Assembly: GCA_002414385.1 (NCBI GenBank)
Contig: DHZH01000005.1
Location: 62,001 to 126,000 of the forward strand
Origin: Gammaproteobacteria bacterium UBA5109
GTDB taxonomy: Bacteria; Pseudomonadota; Gammaproteobacteria; Pseudomonadales; Pseudohongiellaceae
Direction of reading: 5' to 3'
Length of the DNA stretch: 64,000 nt
The notes below the pieces were generated by a model, which worked only from the letters and a program-made list of their open reading frames with translations, was not told the DNA's origin and did no database searches. The first letter of the stretch is position 1; each line of letters begins with the position of its first letter. Positions 58,447-64,000 of this stretch are shown one piece after another. Both the position numbers and the translations under genes were made by a program.

Positions 58447-60963
58447 ATGCTCAGCTCTTATTTAAATTTCGTTACCCGATCGCCGAAACTCAGCCTGTTG
58501 ATAGTCGTGCTGCTGACGCTCTTCCTGGGCTGGTTTGCACAGTATTTCCGGCTGGATGCCTCTTCGGACACCCTGGTCGTGGAAGGTGATGAGGACCTGG
58601 AATTTTCCCGCATTGTCAATGAGCGCTACAACAGCAATGACTTTGTTTTTATTGCCTATACCCCTGATGCGCCACTGTTTCAGCAGAGCAGTCTGGAAAC
58701 ACTGCGTAATCTGCGTGATCAGCTCGAGGCAATGCAACGAATTACTTCAGTTGACAGCATACTCAGTGTTCCCTTGCTGCAGGCGGCAAACGTGCCCCTG
58801 GAGCAGCTGGCGGATAATATCCTCACCCTCGATGATTCTGATGTGCCGCTGGATGCCGCCAGGGCAGACCTGGTCAGCAGTCCGGCCTATCGTAATCTGC
58901 TAATCAGCGAAGACGGAGAAACCACCGCACTGGTCGCCAATTTTGCCGAAACCACAGAGCTGGATGATGTCACCCTGCGTCGCGCCGAATTGCGTGATAT
59001 TCCGGAAGAGCAGCGCAGCCAGGCAGAACGCGAGGAACTTGCAGAAATTGAACAACGCTATCGTACTTTGAGCACCACTGCCGATAACAACCGGCATAAC
59101 GATATCGCGGAAATTCGTAGCATCCTGGACCAGTATCGCTCCGGGGCGGAGATATACATGGGTGGAGTCCCCATGATTGCCGATGACCTTATCACTTTTG
59201 TGCAGAATGATTTGCAAACCTTCGGGCTGGTTATTCTCCTTTTTATTATTCTGTCCTTGGGCTACCTGTTTCGTAAAATTCGCTATATCGGTATCCCCTT
59301 ATTATCCTGTGCTGTCACCGCAATTTGCATTGTTGGTCTGCTGGGGCTACTCGACTGGCCGGTGACCGTCATCTCCTCGAATTTCATTTCCCTCCTGCTG
59401 ATTATTACCATTTCCCTGAATGTACACCTGATCGTCCGCTATCGTGAACTTGAGGCAAATGGGGAGAATGACTCACATGAAGCACGAGTCCGCACCACCC
59501 TGCAGAACATGATCAAACCCTGTGCCTATACCAGCCTGACCACGATGGTCGCCTTCGGCTCACTGATCAGCAGCGACATTCCTCCGATCGTCAATTTTGG
59601 CCTGATGATGGTCATGGGAGTCGGACTGGCCTTTATTCTGACTTTCCTGGTTTTCCCCTCACTGATGAGTCTGCTGGTGGAAAACAAATCTGCCACCGGT
59701 AGACGCTTTGTGGATATGACCCCATACCTGGCCAGACTCACAGCCCGTTTCGGGCTCCCGATCATGGTCATTGCTTCGCTGATGCTGATTGTCAGCGTTG
59801 CCGGCATGCTGCGCCTGGAAGTTGAAAACAGCTTTATCGACTATTTTGATGAAAGCACCGAAATTTATCAGGGCATGGTTGAGATCGATCAGAATATGGG
59901 CGGCACCACACCACTGGATGTAATTGTTGATCTGTATCCGCCTGATACTGAAACAGCAGCAGGTGAAGAACAGAGTCCGGCGCCGGAAGAAAGCGGTGGA
60001 GATGATTTTTTTGCCGAAGATGATTTCTTCTTTGAAGATGACTTTAGCCAGGAAGAGGGAGACGCATACTGGTTCACTACTGACAAAATGGACTTTGCGC
60101 TGTCCATTCACAATTATCTGGATGCCTTGCCGGAAACCGGCAAGGTGCTGTCACTGGGCACTATTTTACAGGTGGTTTATGACCTGAATGATAATGAACC
60201 GCTGGATAATCTCGAACTGGCCGTCCTGTACAACCTGATTCCGGAAGAATATAAGGAAACCCTGATCACTCCTTTTGTTTCCGTAGAGTATGATCAGTTG
60301 CGCTTTTCCATCCGGGTACTGGAAACCGATCCCAACCTGGTCAGGAATGAGCTGTTGGCGAAAATCCGCAGCGGTCTGGTTGAGGAGTTTGACGTTACGG
60401 ATGAACAGGTACGTCTGACCGGTATGTTTGTGCTTTATAACAACATGCTGCAAAGCCTGTTTGATTCGCAGATCCTGACCCTGAGCCTGGTGCTTGCGGC
60501 AATCTTTATCATGTTTATTGTACTGTTCCGTTCACTCAAACTGGCAATCCTGGGTATCATTCCGAACATCATCGCTGCCTCAAGTGTTCTGGGACTGATG
60601 GGCTGGCTTGATATTCCGCTGGACATGATGACCATCACTATTGCGGCAATCTCAGTGGGTATCGGTGTGGATAACACCATTCACTATATTCATCGCTTTA
60701 AAAGCTACTACCCCCAGCACCAGAATTACCTGGACACCATGCATTACTGCCACGGCAGTATTGGCCAGGCAATGTATTACACCAGCTTTACCATTATTGT
60801 CGGCTTTTCCATCCTGGTGGTGTCCAACTTCATTCCGACCATTTACTTTGGTCTGCTGACATCCCTGGCCATGTTCATCGCCCTGGTTGGCGCCCTGACC
60901 TTATTGCCGCAATTGCTTATCACCTTCAAACCACTGGGGCCGGAAGGCAAATCAGAAGCCTGA
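58447..60963 (+). CDS. MMPL/RND-superfamily transporter
   Basis: 838 residues with the two-times-six membrane segment plan of the RND superfamily: one segment at about 17-35, five from about 255-425, then the repeat (TM7 about 440-460 and five more from about 675-830). Large periplasmic loops follow TM1 and TM7. Motifs GVGLAFILTFLVFPSLMSLL and AAISVGIGVDNTIHYIHRFK resemble the MMPL/HpnN group of lipid exporters; the Asp in GVDNT fits proton coupling. The second loop carries an odd Asp/Phe/Glu-rich insert at about 515-541. No membrane-fusion or outer-membrane partner is adjacent. ATG 58447 puts the first membrane segment at the usual place; TATAAT at 58401-58406 may be its -10. Confidence 0.85.
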   Translation: MLSSYLNFVTRSPKLSLLIVVLLTLFLGWFAQYFRLDASSDTLVVEGDEDLEFSRIVNERYNSNDFVFIAYTPDAPLFQQSSLETLRNLRDQLEAMQRITSVDSILSVPLLQAANVPLEQLADNILTLDDSDVPLDAARADLVSSPAYRNLLISEDGETTALVANFAETTELDDVTLRRAELRDIPEEQRSQAEREELAEIEQRYRTLSTTADNNRHNDIAEIRSILDQYRSGAEIYMGGVPMIADDLITFVQNDLQTFGLVILLFIILSLGYLFRKIRYIGIPLLSCAVTAICIVGLLGLLDWPVTVISSNFISLLLIITISLNVHLIVRYRELEANGENDSHEARVRTTLQNMIKPCAYTSLTTMVAFGSLISSDIPPIVNFGLMMVMGVGLAFILTFLVFPSLMSLLVENKSATGRRFVDMTPYLARLTARFGLPIMVIASLMLIVSVAGMLRLEVENSFIDYFDESTEIYQGMVEIDQNMGGTTPLDVIVDLYPPDTETAAGEEQSPAPEESGGDDFFAEDDFFFEDDFSQEEGDAYWFTTDKMDFALSIHNYLDALPETGKVLSLGTILQVVYDLNDNEPLDNLELAVLYNLIPEEYKETLITPFVSVEYDQLRFSIRVLETDPNLVRNELLAKIRSGLVEEFDVTDEQVRLTGMFVLYNNMLQSLFDSQILTLSLVLAAIFIMFIVLFRSLKLAILGIIPNIIAASSVLGLMGWLDIPLDMMTITIAAISVGIGVDNTIHYIHRFKSYYPQHQNYLDTMHYCHGSIGQAMYYTSFTIIVGFSILVVSNFIPTIYFGLLTSLAMFIALVGALTLLPQLLITFKPLGPEGKSEA

Positions 60964-60982
60964 GCAGGGCTGGGGGAAAGTG

Positions 60983-61015
60983 AAAAAAAGGCTATGAAGC
61001 TGGTCTTCGCTAGCC
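60983..61015 (-). terminator. Minus-strand intrinsic terminator
   Basis: Arms GGCTA-T-GAAG (60990-60999) and CTTC-GC-TAGCC (61005-61015) with a five-base loop; on the minus strand the stem is followed by seven U residues (60989-60983). No annotated minus-strand gene lies to its right. It could also end the rightward transporter transcript as a plain hairpin. Confidence 0.45.
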
Positions 61016-61380
61016 CAGGATAAAAGCGGAAATTTGGCGCGGGAAGCGCGGTGTTTTCACCCTGGACTAGCGAGTGGGCAAAAAGATAAAAGGCTCTTGC
61101 CCCCGAATAAATAGCGCAAAAAATATGCCAGCCAGCTGCAGAAATTTTCTCTGCCCGTTTCTGTAAACCCAAAAATAATGCTTTATAAAACAATAAATTG
61201 CATCTGCTTTTTCGGTTATCAGGTATTTAAAAATTACGTGTTTTCAGTTGCTTAGCCCACCCATCTAAGAAGCAAAAATTTCGCTTTTTGCCATGCCTTA
61301 TGACACTTAGCATCACCGGGTCCAGAAAAACTTGCGTATTGATAATGACTTAGCATAAGCAGAAAAAAATAATTTTTATT

Positions 61381-61411
61381 TTGACTGCCTGGTCATTAAA
61401 GCGGGTATTTT
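61381..61411 (+). promoter_or_regulatory. Candidate tig promoter
   Basis: TTGACT (61381-61386) with GTATTT or TATTTT 18-19 bases downstream (61405-61411). The -35 is good, the -10 is weak. Confidence 0.35.
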
Positions 61412-61437
61412 TTCGCAATTCCCTGTGCCAGATCAGG

Positions 61438-61463
61438 TGCAGTTTATATTGGTTGAAACTGCA
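61438..61463 (+). promoter_or_regulatory. Hairpin in the tig leader
   Basis: TGCAGTTT (61438-61445) and AAACTGCA (61456-61463), perfect eight-base arms with a ten-base loop, about 120 bases upstream of tig. Confidence 0.4.
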
Positions 61464-61583
61464 GGGGTGCTATGGCAAAATCCGCCCCTGTTAACTCCCT
61501 GGGTGAAAATAAGCTGCTGATTTCTCAAATTATTCTGACTCAAGCAGTCTTGGCCCACGCTTTTCCATTTTTGAGGTTTGACC

Positions 61584-63002
61584 ATGCAAGTTTCTCTTGA
61601 AACCCTTTCAGGTCTGGAACGGAAATTAACCATTGAGGTTCCGGCTGAAAAAATCGACAACCAGGTAAAAAGCCGCCTGGCTGAAGCCGCCAGAACATTC
61701 CAGATGAAAGGCTTTCGTAAAGGCAAAGTCCCTATCAAGGTTATCAAAAACCGTTTTGGCAAAGGGTTGCGGCAGGAAGTGCTCGGTGAAGTCATGAACG
61801 AGTCTTATTATGAAGCCCTGTCCAAGGAAAACGTCAAACCTGCCGGACAGCCGAAAATCGAGCCGACCAATCTGAAGGAAGGGGAGAATCTCGAATTCAC
61901 CGCAACCTTTGAAGTCTACCCTGAAATCGAACCGGGTGACTTCAGCAAGATAGCTGTTGAAAAACGTCAGGCTGAAATTTCCGAGAAAGATATCGACAAC
62001 ATGATCCAGACGCTGCGTGAGCAGCGCAAACATTTTCATGGAACTGATCGCGCAGCGAAGAAAGGCGACAGGCTTACCGTTGATTTCGTCGGCAAAATAA
62101 AAGGCGAAGAATTTGAAGGGGGCTCGGCCAAAGACGCACAGATTATTATCGGTTCCGGCAACATGATTCCGGGTTTTGAAGACGGGCTGGAAGGCCTGAA
62201 AAAAGGCGACTCAAAGACCCTGAAACTGAAGTTCCCCAAGGACTATCACAAGGAAGACCTGGCTGGAAAAGCCTGTGAATTCGATGTTGAGGTCAAGGCA
62301 GTTGCCGAAGAGCATCTGCCGGAGCTGAATGAGGATTTCTTCAAGTCATTTGACGTTCAGGAAGGAGGCCTTGAAAGTTTTCGTGAAGAAGTCAAAAAGA
62401 ACATGGAACGGGAACTGCGCAACGCCATCAAGAACAACGTCAAAACCCAGGTCATCGATGGCCTGGTCAGTGAAACCAGTGTCGATCTGCCGAAATCCAT
62501 GGTTGATAATGAAATTAACAATCTTCGCCAGCAGGCCATGCAACAGTATGGCGGTGGCCAGAAAATTGACCCCTCACTGTTGCCGGCTGAGATGTTTCAG
62601 GCCCAGGCGGAACAGCGAGTCAGTGTTGGACTGATCCTGAACGAGATCATTCAGCGTAATAAACTGAAAGCCGACCCGACCAAGGTCAGGGAAATTGTTG
62701 AAGGACTGGCAGCCGGTTATGAGAACCCCCAGGAAGTCATTGCCTGGTACTATAGTGACAAGGAGCAGATGGCTCAGATTGAGGTGATGGCACTGGAAGA
62801 ATCCGTTATTGACCTGATTCTGGAAAAAGCCAAGGTAGAGGAGAAATCCACCTCTTACGAAGAAGCGCTCAAACCGGTGGAGAAAAAAGCCAGGAAAACA
62901 GATAAGAAAGCGGAAAAGAAAGCAGAACCTAAAACCACCGAAAAACCGGCAGCTGCCGAAAAAGAGGCTACTGCGAAGCCATCTGACAAGGACGAGTCCT
63001 GA
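61584..63002 (+). CDS. tig: Trigger factor
   Basis: Ribosome-associated chaperone, 472 residues. Ribosome-binding N-terminus with the signature in FRKGKVPIKVIKNRFG (about 44-59), a central FKBP-type PPIase domain (RLTVDFVGKIKGEEFEGGSA) and the C-terminal chaperone arms. After the normal end near 420, a Lys/Glu/Ala/Thr-rich tail of about 50 residues (EKKARKTDKKAEKKAEPKTT and on) is added; E. coli trigger factor has 432. GAGGT six bases upstream supports ATG 61584. Followed by clpP and clpX in the standard order. Confidence 0.96.
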   Translation: MQVSLETLSGLERKLTIEVPAEKIDNQVKSRLAEAARTFQMKGFRKGKVPIKVIKNRFGKGLRQEVLGEVMNESYYEALSKENVKPAGQPKIEPTNLKEGENLEFTATFEVYPEIEPGDFSKIAVEKRQAEISEKDIDNMIQTLREQRKHFHGTDRAAKKGDRLTVDFVGKIKGEEFEGGSAKDAQIIIGSGNMIPGFEDGLEGLKKGDSKTLKLKFPKDYHKEDLAGKACEFDVEVKAVAEEHLPELNEDFFKSFDVQEGGLESFREEVKKNMERELRNAIKNNVKTQVIDGLVSETSVDLPKSMVDNEINNLRQQAMQQYGGGQKIDPSLLPAEMFQAQAEQRVSVGLILNEIIQRNKLKADPTKVREIVEGLAAGYENPQEVIAWYYSDKEQMAQIEVMALEESVIDLILEKAKVEEKSTSYEEALKPVEKKARKTDKKAEKKAEPKTTEKPAAAEKEATAKPSDKDES

Positions 63003-63014
63003 GACGGAATTATT

Positions 63015-63662
63015 ATGAGCAAAAGCGAACTGGAAGAAACAATCACCAAGGCATCATCACTGGTGCCGATCGTCGTCGAGCAGACTGCCCGCGGTGAACG
63101 TTCCTATGATATCTTTTCAAGACTGCTCAAGGAGCGGGTTATTTTCATGGTCGGGCCGGTTGAAGACCACATGGCTAACCTGATTGTTGCCCAGTTACTT
63201 TATCTGGAATCCGACAATCCGGACAAGGACATTCATTTCTATATCAATTCCCCGGGCGGTTCCGTGACATCCGGCATGTCGATTTATGACACCATGCAAT
63301 TTATCAAACCCGATGTCAGCACCATGTGTGTTGGTCAGGCGGCCAGTATGGGTTCTTTCCTGCTTGCCGGCGGTGCAAAAGGAAAACGCTATGCCTTGCC
63401 CAACTCACGCATCATGATTCACCAGCCAAGTGGTGGATATCAGGGGCAGGCTTCGGACATTCATATCCATGCCCAGGAGATTCTCAAGATCCGGGAAAAA
63501 CTCAATAAAATCATGGCCGAACATACCGGTCAGGATATTGAGACCATTGCCCGGGATACTGAGCGCGATAACTTCATGAATGCCGATGAAGCACTGAATT
63601 ATGGTTTGATCGACCAGGTACTTTCCAAACGGGCTATTCCTACCCCGGCAAAAGATAGTTAA
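63015..63662 (+). CDS. clpP: ATP-dependent Clp protease proteolytic subunit
   Basis: Serine protease of 215 residues including a short N-terminal propeptide. The catalytic Ser is in MCVGQAASMGSFLLAGGAKG (about 111), His in SRIMIHQPSGGYQGQA (about 136) and Asp in the later DTERDNFM region. NSPGGSVTSGMSIYDTMQFI is the oxyanion region. Fourteen-subunit barrel that works with ClpX or ClpA. Twelve bases after tig, same transcript likely. Confidence 0.97.
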   Translation: MSKSELEETITKASSLVPIVVEQTARGERSYDIFSRLLKERVIFMVGPVEDHMANLIVAQLLYLESDNPDKDIHFYINSPGGSVTSGMSIYDTMQFIKPDVSTMCVGQAASMGSFLLAGGAKGKRYALPNSRIMIHQPSGGYQGQASDIHIHAQEILKIREKLNKIMAEHTGQDIETIARDTERDNFMNADEALNYGLIDQVLSKRAIPTPAKDS

Positions 63663-63763
63663 AAAAAGCTCTGCAGGGCTTGTAAAATGGCCTCAATGCC
63701 TTCATCTTATGGCTGTAGGTAATTGCGTGAGCGCCTTCTATCACGGCTAACGGAGTGATCGAA

Positions 63764-64000
63764 CATGTCAGAAAAAGACGGCAAAGATGATTCAGGAAAA
63801 TTATTATATTGCTCGTTCTGTGGCAAAAGTCAGCATGAGGTAAGAAAGCTCATTGCCGGCCCCTCCGTATTCGTCTGTGATGAATGTGTCGACCTCTGTA
63901 ACGATATTATCCGTGAAGAAATTCAGGAAAAAACTGAAGACAGCGGAGACCGCCCCTTACCCAGCCCGGAAGAAATTCGTAACACCCTGGACGAGTATGT
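63764..64000 (+). CDS. clpX: Clp ATPase subunit ClpX (5' part)
   Basis: The first 79 codons, cut by the right edge. The N-terminal zinc-binding domain is complete: YCSFCGKSQHEVRKLIAGPS and FVCDECVDLCNDIIREE, with the four cysteines of the ClpX C4 motif. LPSPEEIRNTLDEY leads into the AAA+ domain. Unfolds substrates for ClpP. ATG 63764 is preceded by CGGAG. Confidence 0.95.

Larger units (their letters stand above)
60964..61583. other. 620-base non-coding region before tig
   Basis: No convincing protein gene. It holds a hairpin at 60990-61015 preceded by seven A residues, i.e. an intrinsic terminator if read on the minus strand. It also has GGGCAA/TTGCCC arms around 61080-61105, two TGAC(AC)TTAGCAT words (about 61300 and 61344), a hairpin at 61438-61463 and a possible promoter at 61381. 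Confidence 0.6.

Overview
The window looks like chromosomal DNA of a gammaproteobacterium. The gene orders pcm-DUF368-nlpD-rpoS-fdxA, mutS-recA-recX, smc-zipA-ligA, ttcA-yheU-tusA-pdxB and tig-clpP-clpX, together with an RpoS sigma factor, ZipA, RfaH, PdxB and BolA, point to that class (Pseudomonas-like or marine relatives). I cannot name the genus. No rRNA, tRNA, CRISPR array, prophage or complete insertion sequence is visible.

Layout. 1-8798: stress, repair and recombination block (partial pcm, a DUF368 membrane protein, nlpD, rpoS, fdxA, a YefM/YoeB toxin-antitoxin pair, mutS, recA, recX), sprinkled with copies of a short GGGGACAGACCCC-type palindromic repeat. 8802-36067: a large surface-polysaccharide locus. 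On its left edge ugd and a collapsed epimerase remnant run leftward. An RfaH antiterminator gene and then one long rightward operon follow: EPS-type MarR regulator, SLBB export protein, Wzz, the CMP-sialic-acid-like cassette neuB-neuC-dehydrogenase-neuA, five methyltransferases, a PhyH-type oxygenase, a KpsC/S-like transferase, Wzx, Wzy, three further glycosyltransferases, and a TviB-type dehydrogenase with an epimerase. The interior from about 14.6 to 36.1 kb is clearly more AT-rich than the flanks, as expected of an exchanged glycan locus. A leftward wecA closes it. 37483-64000: core genes for chromosome organisation, division and ligation (smc, zipA, ligA), envelope and chaperone functions (SLT lipoprotein, djlA, M16C peptidase, a YlqF GTPase, bolA, bax, a polysaccharide deacetylase), sulfur and cofactor genes (ttcA, yheU, tusA, pdxB), alaA, msrB, a TPR/beta-barrel outer-membrane protein, an MMPL/RND transporter, and tig-clpP-clpX (clpX is cut by the window end).

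How it works together. The glycan locus reads as a Wzx/Wzy-type pathway: WecA could load a sugar-1-phosphate on undecaprenyl phosphate, transferases extend it with a nonulosonic acid, uronic acids and methylated sugars, Wzx flips, Wzy polymerises, Wzz sets length and the SLBB protein exports. An exact ops core (GGCGGTAGCGT, 11178-11188) lies in the operon leader, just downstream of a good promoter and directly after the RfaH gene, so the operon is very probably RfaH-antiterminated.

Most notable observations: (1) three genes (DUF368, djlA, pdxB) appear to start at CTG codons that overlap or abut the previous stop, each behind a well-spaced Shine-Dalgarno sequence; pdxB has no other standard start that keeps its conserved N-terminus. 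(2) A perfect 38-bp palindrome covers the -35 region of an apparently leaderless rfaH promoter. (3) The RfaH/ops pair controls a heavily methylated nonulosonate polysaccharide locus with several unrecognised proteins. (4) An in-frame collapsed epimerase is still translationally coupled to ugd. (5) A toxin-antitoxin cassette is bracketed by palindromic repeats.
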